Shown piece by piece: positions 51,624-60,258 of a stretch of DNA of 64,000 bases. The notes beneath the pieces are model-generated. The model saw only the letters and a list, made by a program, of their open reading frames with translations, was not told where the DNA came from and did no database searches. This DNA comes from Cupriavidus sp. BIS7 (GTDB lineage: Bacteria > Pseudomonadota > Gammaproteobacteria > Burkholderiales > Burkholderiaceae), in assembly GCF_000292345.1 (NCBI RefSeq), contig NZ_ALOU01000075.1, positions 1-64,000 of the forward strand, written 5' to 3'. The position numbers and the translations under genes were made by a program. Numbering within the stretch: the stretch's first letter is position 1; each line of letters starts with the position of its first letter.

Positions 51624-51640
51624 TTCATCAAATGATCGAT
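51624..51640. promoter_or_regulatory. Candidate activator-binding site (UAS), dmp side
   Basis: TTCATCAAATGATCGAT, an ATCA-AA-TGAT inverted repeat of the type bound by DmpR/XylR-class activators. Its first 16 bases recur at 60259-60274, again upstream of a minus-strand sigma54 promoter. Confidence 0.7.
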
Positions 51641-51689
51641 TCCCTGGCTAATCGTGCGAAATCGGCTACTCGCTAGATTCTCGAGATTC

Positions 51690-51704
51690 TTATCAATTGA
51701 TGAA
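51690..51704. promoter_or_regulatory. Candidate activator-binding site (UAS), tbu side
   Basis: TTATCAATTGATGAA, with the perfect palindrome ATCAATTGAT at 51692-51701. It sits about 170-185 bases upstream of the plus-strand sigma54 promoter. Confidence 0.65.
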
Positions 51705-51873
51705 ACTCGCCGCCGCGCGAAGAGGGCCCGCATCTCATCAAAAACTGAAATCCATGAGTGCCCGTCCGTTTTTGCGGCGCACAGGTTCGGGCCTCCAAGC
51801 GCGGTGGAGTACCCCGCCATCCCTTGCGCTCCAACGGTTTTGCAATGCAGCACCGCTGCACAGCCATGCCCGC

Positions 51874-51888
51874 TGGCATTGCATTTGC
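51874..51888 (+). promoter_or_regulatory. Sigma54 promoter of the toluene monooxygenase operon
   Basis: TGGCAT-TGCAT-TTGC matches the consensus TGGCAC-N5-TTGC at all but one position with correct spacing. Transcription would start near 51900, leaving a leader of about 75 bases before tbuA1. Confidence 0.82.
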
Positions 51889-51975
51889 GAAAGAGAAAGC
51901 GCCCCGGGGTCTGCGGACTGTCGCAACCGGGACTGCAAATCAAGAAAGACATGACATCCACCAAGGAGATATCCC

Positions 51976-53481
51976 ATGGCGCTTTTGGAACGCGCAGCGT
52001 GGTACGACATTGCCCGCACAACGAACTGGACGCCGACGTACGTCGCCGAATCCGACCTTTTCCCGGAGGTCATGGCAGGGGCGCAAGGCGTGCCCATGGA
52101 AGTCTGGGAAACCTATGACGAGCCCTACAAGACGTCGTATCCCGAGTACGTCCGCATTCAGCGCGAGAAGGACGCCGGCGCCTACTCCGTGAAGGCCGCG
52201 CTGGAGCGCAGCCGCATGTTCGAGGACGCCGATCCCGGCTGGCTGTCGATCCTGAAGGCGCATTACGGCGCCATCGCGCTCGGCGAATACGCGGCGATGA
52301 GCGCCGAGGCACGCATGGCCCGCTTCGGCCGCGCGCCGGGCATGCGCAACATGGCGACGTTCGGCATGCTCGACGAGAACCGCCACGGGCAGTTGCAGCT
52401 CTATTTTCCGCACGACTACTGCCAGAAGGACCGGCAGTTCGACTGGGCGCACAAGGCCTATCACACGAACGAATGGGGCGCGATTGCCGCGCGCAGCACC
52501 TTCGACGACCTGTTCATGTCGCGCAGCGCCATCGAGATCGCCGTGATGCTGACGTTTGCGTTCGAAACGGGATTCACCAACATGCAGTTCCTCGGCCTGG
52601 CAGCCGATGCGGCGGAAGCCGGCGACTTCACCTTCGCCAGCCTGATCTCGAGCATCCAGACAGACGAGTCGCGGCACGCGCAGATCGGCGGCCCGGCACT
52701 GCAGATCCTGATTGCCAACGGGCGCAAGGAGCAGGCGCAGCAGCTTGTGGACGTGGCCATTGCCCGCGCATGGCGCCTGTTCTCCCTGCTGACCGGCACG
52801 TCGATGGACTACGCCACGCCGCTGCAGCATCGCAAGGAGTCATTCAAGGAGTTCATGACGGAATGGATCGTCGGCCAGTTCGAGCGCACGCTGATCGACC
52901 TTGGCCTGGACCTGCCCTGGTACTGGGACCAGATGATCAATGAGTTCGACTACCAGCACCATGCCTACCAGATGGGCATCTGGTTCTGGCGGCCGACCGT
53001 CTGGTGGAACCCGGCCGCCGGCATGACGCCGGACTGCCGCGACTGGCTCGAGGAAAAGTATCCCGGCTGGAACGACACGTTCGGCAAGGCCTGGGACGTC
53101 ATCATCGACAACCTGCTTGCGGGCCGGAAGGAACTGACCGTCCCCGAGACCCTGCCCATCGTCTGCAACATGAGCCAGTTGCCAATCTGCGCGGTGCCCG
53201 GCAACGGCTGGAACGTCAGGGACTATCCGCTCGACTACAACGGCCGCACGTACCACTTCAATTCCGAGATCGACCGCTGGGTCTTCCAGCAGGACCCGGT
53301 GCGCTACCGCGACCACCTCACCCTGGTCGACCGTTTCCTCGCCGGGCATATCCAGCCGCCCGACCTGGGAGGCGCGCTCCGGTACATGAACCTCGCCCCC
53401 GGCGAGATTGGCGACGACGCGCACCAGTACGCGTGGGTAGAGGCCTACCGCCGCCAGCGCGAACAGATCAAGGCCGCCTGA
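51976..53481 (+). CDS. tbuA1: Toluene/benzene monooxygenase catalytic alpha subunit
   Basis: A 501-residue diiron monooxygenase alpha subunit of the TmoA/TbuA1/TouA family, collinear with toluene-4-monooxygenase. Iron ligands map to E104, E134, H137, E197, E231 and H234 (GEYAAM, LDENRHGQ, FAFETGF, TDESRHAQ). The pocket residues I100, G103, F176, T201 and F205 equal those of T4MO, suggesting mainly para or mixed hydroxylation of toluene; T201 is the residue studied in T4MO proton transfer. Good ribosome site (AAGGAGATATCCC) upstream. First gene of the six-gene monooxygenase operon. Confidence 0.95.
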   Translation: MALLERAAWYDIARTTNWTPTYVAESDLFPEVMAGAQGVPMEVWETYDEPYKTSYPEYVRIQREKDAGAYSVKAALERSRMFEDADPGWLSILKAHYGAIALGEYAAMSAEARMARFGRAPGMRNMATFGMLDENRHGQLQLYFPHDYCQKDRQFDWAHKAYHTNEWGAIAARSTFDDLFMSRSAIEIAVMLTFAFETGFTNMQFLGLAADAAEAGDFTFASLISSIQTDESRHAQIGGPALQILIANGRKEQAQQLVDVAIARAWRLFSLLTGTSMDYATPLQHRKESFKEFMTEWIVGQFERTLIDLGLDLPWYWDQMINEFDYQHHAYQMGIWFWRPTVWWNPAAGMTPDCRDWLEEKYPGWNDTFGKAWDVIIDNLLAGRKELTVPETLPIVCNMSQLPICAVPGNGWNVRDYPLDYNGRTYHFNSEIDRWVFQQDPVRYRDHLTLVDRFLAGHIQPPDLGGALRYMNLAPGEIGDDAHQYAWVEAYRRQREQIKAA

Positions 53482-53505
53482 CGCGGCAACCCGATGGAGG
53501 ATGAC

Positions 53506-53766
53506 ATGGCACTGTTTCCAGTGATTTCGAATTTTCAGTACGACTTCGTGCTGCAGCTCGTCGCCGTTGATACGGAGAACTCGATGGACGAGGTAGCGGC
53601 GGCCGCCGCGCACCATTCAGTCGGGCGCCGCGTGGCGCCCCGGCCCGGCAAGGTCGTACGGGTGCGCCGCCAGGGCAGCGACCAGTTCTACCCCCGCGAC
53701 GCGCGGCTAGGCGACACCGATATCAAGCCAATGGAGTCGCTCGAATTCATCTTTTGCGATGCATGA
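53506..53766 (+). CDS. tbuU: Toluene monooxygenase gamma subunit
   Basis: An 86-residue TmoB/TbuU-type small subunit of the hydroxylase: MALFPVISNFQYDFVLQLVA, and the ending PRDARLGDTDIKPMESLEFI are diagnostic. It adopts a ubiquitin-like fold in T4MO. The ATG at 53506 has GGAGGATGAC upstream; a nearby in-frame ATG at 53494 is too close to tbuA1. Confidence 0.9.
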   Translation: MALFPVISNFQYDFVLQLVAVDTENSMDEVAAAAAHHSVGRRVAPRPGKVVRVRRQGSDQFYPRDARLGDTDIKPMESLEFIFCDA

Positions 53767-53773
53767 GGTCACC

Positions 53774-54109
53774 ATGAATTTCCAGAAAGTCTCCACGCTC
53801 GACGAGCTGTGGGAAGGCGACATGGCCGAGGTGGAGGTGGACGGCCACGTCATCGTGCTCGTCCGCCCCGAAGGCGGCGCGCCACGCGCGTTCCAGGGCA
53901 TCTGTCCGCACCAGGACATTCCGCTTGCAGAGGGAAAGTTCGACGGGCGCGTACTGATGTGCCGCGCCCACCAGTGGACCTTCGATGCCAACACGGGCAA
54001 GGGCATCAACCCCGGCGGATGCCGGCTTGCCGAGTATGCCGTCAAGGTCGATGGCGATGACATCCTCATCGCCGTCGAGGGCGTCGAACCACTGTTCTCC
54101 AACTGCTGA
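53774..54109 (+). CDS. tbuB: Rieske-type [2Fe-2S] ferredoxin of toluene monooxygenase
   Basis: A 111-residue Rieske ferredoxin (TmoC/TbuB) carrying electrons from the reductase to the hydroxylase. Cluster ligands are in GICPHQDIPLAEG (Cys-x-His) and LMCRAHQWTFDAN (Cys-x2-His). It starts at 53774 (MNFQKVSTLDELWEG) with GAGG five bases before; a second ATG at 53759 exists. This Rieske component distinguishes toluene monooxygenases from phenol hydroxylase, whose reductase transfers electrons directly. Confidence 0.93.
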   Translation: MNFQKVSTLDELWEGDMAEVEVDGHVIVLVRPEGGAPRAFQGICPHQDIPLAEGKFDGRVLMCRAHQWTFDANTGKGINPGGCRLAEYAVKVDGDDILIAVEGVEPLFSNC

Positions 54110-54128
54110 TATTGCACAGGAATCGACC

Positions 54129-54446
54129 ATGAGCATGGACCACAACACCGCCGAGGCGTACCGAAACAACCGCGTCGGCCCCGTGCTGCGCGCCAGCAGC
54201 ATCACCGACGGCGTCATCGAGGCCGCGCGCGAAGACAACCCGGGGAAGAACATCCGCGTCGACGACAAGCTCGCATACGTGCGCATCGACACCGACGGCG
54301 AGCTGATCCTGCGCCGGGCCACGCTGGAAGATGCGCTGGGCCGCCCGTTCAGGATGTCCGAACTGGAGGTCAACCTCAGCTCGTTCGCGGGCCGCATCGA
54401 GACCACGGACGACTACGTCCGCTTCTATTACGAAAAGACGCTGTAA
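54129..54446 (+). CDS. tbuV: Toluene monooxygenase effector protein
   Basis: A 105-residue effector/coupling protein (TmoD/TbuV), which modulates the diiron site and product regiospecificity. Start 54129 (MSMDHNTAEAYRNNRVGPVL); core RVDDKLAYVRIDTDGELILR, then LEVNLSSFAGRIETTDDYVR. It is a homologue of DmpM on the other operon but clearly of the toluene-monooxygenase branch. Confidence 0.92.
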   Translation: MSMDHNTAEAYRNNRVGPVLRASSITDGVIEAAREDNPGKNIRVDDKLAYVRIDTDGELILRRATLEDALGRPFRMSELEVNLSSFAGRIETTDDYVRFYYEKTL

Positions 54447-54458
54447 CCGGAGACGAGC

Positions 54459-55457
54459 ATGACCACGCAACCCGACGTCCTCAAGCCGCTGAAGACCTGG
54501 AGCCACCTGGCCGCGCGCCGGCGCAAGCCAAGCGAGTACGAGATCGTCTCGACGAACCTGCACTACACGACCGACAACCCCGACGCGCCGTTCGAACTCG
54601 ATCCGAACTTCGAGATGGCGCAGTGGTTCAAGCGTTACCGCAACGCCTCGCCGCTGGCTCACGCCGACTGGAACGCGTTCCGCGATCCGGACGAACTGGT
54701 CTACCGCACCTACAACATGCTGCAGGACGGCCAGGAAACCTATGTATCCGGCCTGCTCGACCAGTTCTCCGAACGCGGCCACGACGCCATGCTGGAGCAC
54801 GCCTGGGCCGGCACGCTGGCGCGGCTGTACACCCCGGCGCGCTACCTGTTCCACGCACTGCAGATGGGATCGGCCTACCTGACGCAGATGGCGCCCGCGT
54901 CCACCATCTCGAACTGCGCCGCCTACCAGACCGCCGACTCGCTGCGGTGGCTCACCCACACCGCGTATCGCACGCGCGAGCTGTCCCAGACCTTCGGCGA
55001 CGTGGGCTTTGGCACCGACGAACGCAGGTACTGGGAGCAGGACCCGGCGTGGCAGGGCTGGCGCAAGCTGGCCGAACACGCGCTCGTGGCATGGGACTGG
55101 GCAGAATGCTTCGTCGCGTTCAGCCTGGTATTGCGGCCGGCGATGGAGGAAGCCGTCCTGCGCGGGCTCGGCGAGGCGGCGCGCCACAACGGCGACACCC
55201 TGCTCGGCCTGCTGACTGACGCGCAGCTTGCCGACGCCCAGCGGCACCGCCGCTGGGCCGGCGCGCTCGTCCGCATGGCCCTGGAGACGCCGGGCAACCG
55301 TGACGTGCTGGCCGGCGCGATCGCCCGTTGGGCGCAGCTTGCGGACGATGCGATCGGTGCCTACTGCGCGGCGTTGCCCGACGCGCCGAACGCAAAGGCG
55401 CGCGCCTGCGCGGCCCTGCGCGACTACTGGGACGGCATCGGCCTGACGAGCCTGTAA
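54459..55457 (+). CDS. tbuA2: Toluene monooxygenase beta subunit
   Basis: A 332-residue beta subunit (TmoE/TbuA2). It opens with PLKTWSHLAARRRKPSEYEI, and has FKRYRNASPLAHADWNAFRD and YFLHALQMGSAYLTQMAPAS-like text (FHALQMGSAYLTQMAPASTI) that are conserved in the family. It pairs with the alpha chain in the (alpha-beta-gamma)2 hydroxylase. Gap of 12 bases from tbuV. Confidence 0.93.
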   Translation: MTTQPDVLKPLKTWSHLAARRRKPSEYEIVSTNLHYTTDNPDAPFELDPNFEMAQWFKRYRNASPLAHADWNAFRDPDELVYRTYNMLQDGQETYVSGLLDQFSERGHDAMLEHAWAGTLARLYTPARYLFHALQMGSAYLTQMAPASTISNCAAYQTADSLRWLTHTAYRTRELSQTFGDVGFGTDERRYWEQDPAWQGWRKLAEHALVAWDWAECFVAFSLVLRPAMEEAVLRGLGEAARHNGDTLLGLLTDAQLADAQRHRRWAGALVRMALETPGNRDVLAGAIARWAQLADDAIGAYCAALPDAPNAKARACAALRDYWDGIGLTSL

Positions 55458-55505
55458 CGCAGGACGAGCCGGGCGATTCGACTCAACAGCCACCATCGGA
55501 ACCCC

Positions 55506-56504
55506 ATGAAATACCAGATATCGATCGAAGGCGGCGCGGCGTTCACCGTCGCCGCGGAAGAAGACTCGCTGCTGCGCGGCGCCCTGCGGGCTGGCATGGC
55601 CCTGCCGCACGAGTGCAGCGTGGGCGGCTGCGGCGCGTGCCGCTTCGACCTTGTGGACGGGCTCATGGAATCCGTCTGGCCTGAGGCGCCCGGCCTGTCC
55701 GAGCGTGACCGCAAGCGCGGCAAGCACCTTGCCTGCCAGTCGCGGCCGCTAAGCGACTGCACGATACGCGTGCGCTGCGATGAGTCGTATCGCCCGGCAG
55801 TCCGGGCGCATCGGCAGGCGGCGACACTGCTGGCACGCCATGCGCTGACGCCTGACATGAGCGAATTCACGTTCCAGATACCGGGCGCGGCAGACTTCCG
55901 GCCCGGCCAGTACGCGCTGCTCTACCCGCCCCATGCACCGGGCGCGCGTGCCTATTCGATGGCCAACCTGCCCAACGCGGAAGGCATCTGGAAGTTCGTA
56001 ATCCGCCGCGTGCCGGGCGGGTCCGGCAGCAGTGCGCTGTTCGACCAGGTCGGAATCGGCGAAAGCATCGCATTCGACGGACCGTACGGCCACGCATACC
56101 TGCGCGATGACAGCCCCCGCGATATCGTCTGCATTGCCGGCGGCTCGGGCCTGGCGCCCATGCTGTCGGTTGCGCGCGGAGCGCTCGCCGGCGGCGGTTC
56201 GCGCCGTGTGCACTTCTTTTATGGTGCGCGCGGGCAGGCCGACCTCGGTGCCGTCGACGCGCTGGAGGCACTCGCCGAAGACCAGCGCCTGGCGCTGTCG
56301 GTGGTACTGTCGGCGCCCGAAAGCACCTGGACGGGACCGGCAGGATTCGTGCACGACGAAGTCGAGCGCACGCTGGCGGGTCCGCTCGACGGCTACGACT
56401 TCTATTTCGCGGGCCCGCCCCCGATGATCGAAGCCGTGCAGGCGCTGCTGATGCACAAGCACCAGGTGCCGTTCGGGCAGATCCGTTTCGACCGCTTTGT
56501 CTAG
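55506..56504 (+). CDS. tbuC: Toluene monooxygenase NADH reductase
   Basis: A 332-residue reductase (TmoF/TbuC). A plant-type [2Fe-2S] domain has CSVGGCGACRFDL and LACQS; the FAD segment is RAYSMANLPNAEGIWKFVIR; the NAD domain has CIAGGSGLAPMLSVARGALA and YFAGPPPMIEAVQALL. It reduces the Rieske ferredoxin TbuB. Last of the monooxygenase operon. A 242-base gap leads to the activator gene downstream, which is on the same strand. Confidence 0.93.
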   Translation: MKYQISIEGGAAFTVAAEEDSLLRGALRAGMALPHECSVGGCGACRFDLVDGLMESVWPEAPGLSERDRKRGKHLACQSRPLSDCTIRVRCDESYRPAVRAHRQAATLLARHALTPDMSEFTFQIPGAADFRPGQYALLYPPHAPGARAYSMANLPNAEGIWKFVIRRVPGGSGSSALFDQVGIGESIAFDGPYGHAYLRDDSPRDIVCIAGGSGLAPMLSVARGALAGGGSRRVHFFYGARGQADLGAVDALEALAEDQRLALSVVLSAPESTWTGPAGFVHDEVERTLAGPLDGYDFYFAGPPPMIEAVQALLMHKHQVPFGQIRFDRFV

Positions 56505-56746
56505 TCCGGCCACGTCTCCGTTGAGGCGCACACCGCACAGCCACGACGCCGGATCACCGCATCGCCGGAACAACCATGTCGCGTGCTATTACCAATCGCC
56601 ATATCTGGAAGTTGGGGATAAGCTCCTTCTATCAGGCACTGGATGGCCTGCGCGGGCCGGTGGACGCCAGTCGCCGGACTGGTCCGCACGCTGCGGGGCA
56701 GCGCGCTCCCGCGACCGCAAGCGCGCCAGCCGCGACCGAGGAAATC

Positions 56747-58525
56747 ATGGCGAAAAGGCATCCCGGAACACCGAAGCCCGATTCATCGGCGCAAGACCAC
56801 CCCGCCCAGAGCCCGAAGCGCGCGTCCCCCGATGGAATCCGCGTGCCGGCGATTCACGACCTCGCCAAGCGGCTGCGATTTGCGCCGCAGCAGGGCCGCA
56901 TCTGGCTCGACGACCAGCGCATGATGCTGATGCATATCAGTTCGCTTGGCGCCCTGCGGCAGGAACTGATCGAAAGCCTCGGCAAGGAAACGGCGCGCGG
57001 CTTGATCACCCGCATCGGCTACCAGGCTGGCACGCGGGACGCGGCAATGGCACGCAAGGTCCGCGCCGGCCTGAACACCTATGACGACTTCCTGGCCGGC
57101 CCGCAGCTTGTCTCGCTGGAGGGCATGGTGCATTGCGAGCCGGTGGCGCTGGATATCGATGTCCAGCGCGGCCACTACTTTGGCGACTTCTATCTCGTGG
57201 ACAGCTCCGAGGCGGAGGCCCACATCGCCGGCTACGGCATCGGCAACGAATCGGTGTGCTGGATGCTGATCGGCTATGCGTGCGGCTATACCAGCGCCTT
57301 CATGGGCCGCCCCATCCTGTGGAGGGAAACGGAGTGCCGCGGGATGGGGCACGCCAAATGCCGCGTGGTAGGCAAGCCGGTGGAAGAATGGGAAGACGCC
57401 CAGGACGACCTGCGCTTCCTGCGGATCGGCGACTTCGTCAAATGGGCGCCACAGGCCGAGGCGCCCCTGCCCGCCACGAGCCGCATTGCGGCACGGCTGT
57501 CCAGCGCGCCGGAGAACAGCTTCGGTGTGGTCGGCATCTCCGCCGGCTTCAATACCGTCTGCCACATGGTCAACAAGGTGGCGCCCACCGACGCCACCGT
57601 GCTGTTCCTGGGGGAAAGCGGGGTTGGCAAGGAAGTCTTCGCGAACAACCTGCATCGCCTGAGCAAGCGCGCCGATGGCCCCTACGTTGCGGTGAACTGC
57701 GCATCCATTCCCGAACACCTGATGGAATCGGAACTGTTTGGCGTCGAACGCGGCGGCTTTACGGGTGCCACCACGTCCCGCGCCGGACGTTTCGAGCGCG
57801 CAGACGGCGGCACGCTCTTTCTCGACGAGGTCGGCACGCTGAGCTTCACGGCACAGGGCAAGCTGCTGCGCGCGCTGCAGCAGGGCGAGATCGAGCGCGT
57901 GGGCGATACACGCACCCGCAAGGTCGACGTCAGGGTGGTGGCCGCCACGAACGTGAACCTGCGCGAAGCCGTCAAGGCCGGACACTTCCGCGAGGACCTG
58001 TTCTTCCGCCTCAACGTCTTCCCGATCCAGGTGCCGCCGCTGCGAGAGCGGCGCGACGACATCCCGCTGATGATGAACTGGTTCCTCCAGCGCATGGCAC
58101 GCAAGCATGACAAGCACATCACCGGCTTCCGCGAGCGTGCCGTGGACGCGATGTTCGCGTACGACTGGCCCGGCAACGTGCGGGAACTGGAGAACATGAT
58201 CGAACGCGCGGTCATCCTGGCCGAGGACGGCGGCGCGCTCGACCTGTGCCACCTGTTCACCAGCGGCGAGGAAATCGATACCACCGCGTTCATGCTGAAG
58301 CGCAGCGGCAGCATTGGCAGTGTCAGCGAAATTAGCGAAGCGGAACCCCCGTCGAGCGGGGCCATCATCCGCCAGGGTCTTGCGGAAACGGAGGTGGCCA
58401 TGTTGCGCGCCGCCGTGGCGGAGGCCAACGGCAATCTGTCACGCGCGGCCCGTGTGCTGGGCATCAGCCGCCCGACGCTGGCATACAGGTTGCAAAAGTA
58501 CGGCATTACGCCGGAAGCGCGCTGA
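56747..58525 (+). CDS. tbuT: Sigma54-dependent activator, toluene type (TbuT/XylR-like)
   Basis: A 592-residue activator: XylR_N sensor (about 30-140), V4R domain (about 140-210), AAA+ ATPase (Walker A GESGVGKE at 289-296, Walker B GGTLFLDE 354-361), and a C-terminal Fis-type HTH (NLSRAARVLGISRPTLAYRL). Zinc-site residues C171, E194, C197 and C205 are present. The positions of the phenol-binding His/Trp of MopR-type sensors are Val122 and Leu150 here, favouring a nonpolar inducer such as toluene. The sigma54-contact loop reads GGFTGA, not GAFTGA. The start at 56747 (MAKRHPGTPK) follows GAGGAAATC. It is downstream of tbuC, as in R. pickettii PKO1, where readthrough feeds the activator. Confidence 0.9.
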   Translation: MAKRHPGTPKPDSSAQDHPAQSPKRASPDGIRVPAIHDLAKRLRFAPQQGRIWLDDQRMMLMHISSLGALRQELIESLGKETARGLITRIGYQAGTRDAAMARKVRAGLNTYDDFLAGPQLVSLEGMVHCEPVALDIDVQRGHYFGDFYLVDSSEAEAHIAGYGIGNESVCWMLIGYACGYTSAFMGRPILWRETECRGMGHAKCRVVGKPVEEWEDAQDDLRFLRIGDFVKWAPQAEAPLPATSRIAARLSSAPENSFGVVGISAGFNTVCHMVNKVAPTDATVLFLGESGVGKEVFANNLHRLSKRADGPYVAVNCASIPEHLMESELFGVERGGFTGATTSRAGRFERADGGTLFLDEVGTLSFTAQGKLLRALQQGEIERVGDTRTRKVDVRVVAATNVNLREAVKAGHFREDLFFRLNVFPIQVPPLRERRDDIPLMMNWFLQRMARKHDKHITGFRERAVDAMFAYDWPGNVRELENMIERAVILAEDGGALDLCHLFTSGEEIDTTAFMLKRSGSIGSVSEISEAEPPSSGAIIRQGLAETEVAMLRAAVAEANGNLSRAARVLGISRPTLAYRLQKYGITPEAR

Positions 58526-58541
58526 CGGGACGCGGGACGCA

Positions 58542-58577
58542 CCCCCGGAGAAGGCGGCGCGCTGCCTCCTCCGGGGG
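58542..58577. terminator. Bidirectional terminator-like hairpin
   Basis: Stem CCCCCGGAG-A-AGGC with GCCT-C-CTCCGGGGG, about 13 paired bases around an 8-base loop, between the convergent activator and FadL genes. There is no long T-tract, but the stem is strong and the position is right for a shared terminator. Confidence 0.7.
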
Positions 58578-58586
58578 CTTGATCCG

Positions 58587-59957
58587 CTAGAAGCGCTTGC
58601 GGTATGCCACGACGACGTTGAACTGCGAATGCTGCACGGTAAGCGGTACCGCCGTGTTCGGCTGGCTGGCATTCCCCACGGTCTTTGGCAGCACCACCGA
58701 CAGGGCAAAGTCGATGGCATCGTCCTTGCCGAATGCGTAGGTGGCGCCGCCGGTCAGGCTGGTCGTCGGAATCGCTGGCACAACGGCCAGAAGCATGCCG
58801 TTCGGGATGGCCTCTTGCGCGTAGTGGAACCCGCCGCGCGCCGTCCAGCCCGAATCGAAGCGGTAAGCCACGCCAAGGCCGAACACGTTGATATCGCGGT
58901 AGTTCTGCGGGATCGAAAGGTCCAGGTTCGCACCCGCATGCACGAAGCTGACGTTGATGTCACGCATCACGCTGGACCAGAACACCCGCTGGTAGTCCGC
59001 CGAGGCCGACAGGCGCTCGTTGAACTGGTGGCTGATACCCACCGTGAACTGCGCCGGCATCTGGAAGTCCCGCACCTTGACCTCGCCGCTTAGCGGAATG
59101 TTGCCCGCGACAGAGCTGACGGCCGCGAGCGTCGCCTGCCCGCGGAGATCCCCCACCCGCGTTTTCGCGTTGTAGGCCAGCCCTACCCGGGTATCGGGCG
59201 TGATGTCGTAGGTCAGCCCCAGTTTTCCGCCGATGCCCCAGGCGTCGGCCCCGCCACCGACGGGCGCGCTGTTCGAGAAGCCCAGGTACCCGCCGGAAAG
59301 GCCGGGCACGGAAAGCAGCGTGGGTACCAGCGAGCCGGACACGCGCCGCTGGCTGGCAAGCGTGCCGATCTGCGTGACGTCGAGCAGCGTGCCGAGATTG
59401 AGCGACGTCCAGACCGCATCCAGCGAGGCGCCGAGCGTCAGCTTGTCCGTCGCCCGATAGGCCACCGCAAACGGAATGCGCAGCACCAGCAAACGGGAAA
59501 ACTGGTCCAGGCCCGTCTGCACGCCATTGGACGTGCGCGACAGGAAGCTGCTGCCCCCGTATTGCGTACCGAGCCCGCCCTCCGCAAAGATGCCGGCGCC
59601 TAGCGCGATGTTGTCATGACGGTAGACGAATGCGGCCTCCGGCGCAAAGTAAGGCCCGTTGTTGTTGCCGTGGTTGCCAGACCGGGCCGTCTCGTCCGTT
59701 GCCGTGTTGGTGGCCTTGATGTCGGTGGTCACCACGTCGAGCCCAAGATGCATGTGATTCCCCTCGGCCATCAGGCCGAGTGTTGCCGGATTCGCCATCA
59801 TCGCCGCGGGCCCGATGTCGAAGGCCGCTCCGGTCCCGCCCATTGCGCGGGAAACGGGGCCAAAGCCTTCCAGGTTGAACACGTCCGTTGCTCCCGCTGG
59901 TGTTCCGCACGCCGCAGCGCATAGCGCCACGGCCACGCGGACGTAGTTGCCTCTCAC
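58587..59957 (-). CDS. tbuX: Outer-membrane hydrocarbon channel, FadL/TbuX/TodX type
   Basis: A 456-residue FadL-family outer-membrane protein for uptake of hydrophobic substrates such as toluene. GTG start at 59957 (RGNYVRVAVALCAAACGTPA) with AAGGAGA six bases upstream; signal peptide ending near PAGA. The mature start FNLEGFGPVSRAMGGTGAAF resembles the FadL N-terminal hatch, and NPATLGLMAEGNHMHLGLDV follows. It ends in an aromatic-rich strand (VVAYRKRF). It has its own sigma54 promoter (60090-60104), so it should be co-induced with the aromatic operons. In PKO1 the corresponding gene lies on the same strand downstream of tbuT; here it is inverted. Confidence 0.87.
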   Translation of the reverse strand: MRGNYVRVAVALCAAACGTPAGATDVFNLEGFGPVSRAMGGTGAAFDIGPAAMMANPATLGLMAEGNHMHLGLDVVTTDIKATNTATDETARSGNHGNNNGPYFAPEAAFVYRHDNIALGAGIFAEGGLGTQYGGSSFLSRTSNGVQTGLDQFSRLLVLRIPFAVAYRATDKLTLGASLDAVWTSLNLGTLLDVTQIGTLASQRRVSGSLVPTLLSVPGLSGGYLGFSNSAPVGGGADAWGIGGKLGLTYDITPDTRVGLAYNAKTRVGDLRGQATLAAVSSVAGNIPLSGEVKVRDFQMPAQFTVGISHQFNERLSASADYQRVFWSSVMRDINVSFVHAGANLDLSIPQNYRDINVFGLGVAYRFDSGWTARGGFHYAQEAIPNGMLLAVVPAIPTTSLTGGATYAFGKDDAIDFALSVVLPKTVGNASQPNTAVPLTVQHSQFNVVVAYRKRF

Positions 59958-60089
59958 GAGTGTCTCCTTGTCATTTTCGGGGGATAGCGAAGCGCGCGGC
60001 ACCGCCGGAGAAGCGGCCGAGCCTGCGCATTCGCAGTGGTGATGCCTGCGGCCGGCCTGGCGTTGCGGCGCGGTCGCGTCAGGCGTGTT

Positions 60090-60104
60090 GCAGAAGCCGT
60101 ACCA
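60090..60104 (-). promoter_or_regulatory. Sigma54 promoter of the tbuX-like gene
   Basis: Minus strand TGGTAC-GGCTT-CTGC: spacing of the -24 GG and -12 GC is correct with two changes from consensus. It is nearly the same sequence as the dmp promoter at 51445-51459, showing a common origin. Confidence 0.75.
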
Positions 60105-60123
60105 GCCCGGCGATCCACCGCAC

Positions 60124-60150
60124 TAAATCTCGATATTTACAGGGAAAACC
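60124..60150. promoter_or_regulatory. Conserved 27-base box, copy B
   Basis: Matches 51479-51505 with one difference. It lies about 20 bases upstream of the matching sigma54 promoter in both places. Confidence 0.7.
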
Positions 60151-60258
60151 ATGAGAGATTTCCGCCTTGAAGCGGCACTCTTGTGTGGAAGCCGGGCGAC
60201 GAGCGACACCCCCTTGCCCGACTTTGACGATATGATCTACGCGTCGACGTACCCTGGC

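Larger units (their letters stand above)
51543..51975. promoter_or_regulatory. Divergent dmp/tbu regulatory region
   Basis: The rest of the 665-base spacer between dmpK and tbuA1. It carries two palindromic candidate activator sites: TTCATCAAATGATCGAT (51624-51640) and ATCAATTGAT within TTATCAATTGATGAA (51690-51704). Related TGAT/ATCA half-sites lie at about 51592 and 51734. The tbu-side sigma54 promoter lies at 51874. Each promoter has a palindrome about 165-185 bases upstream, so the sites could be shared. Confidence 0.7.
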
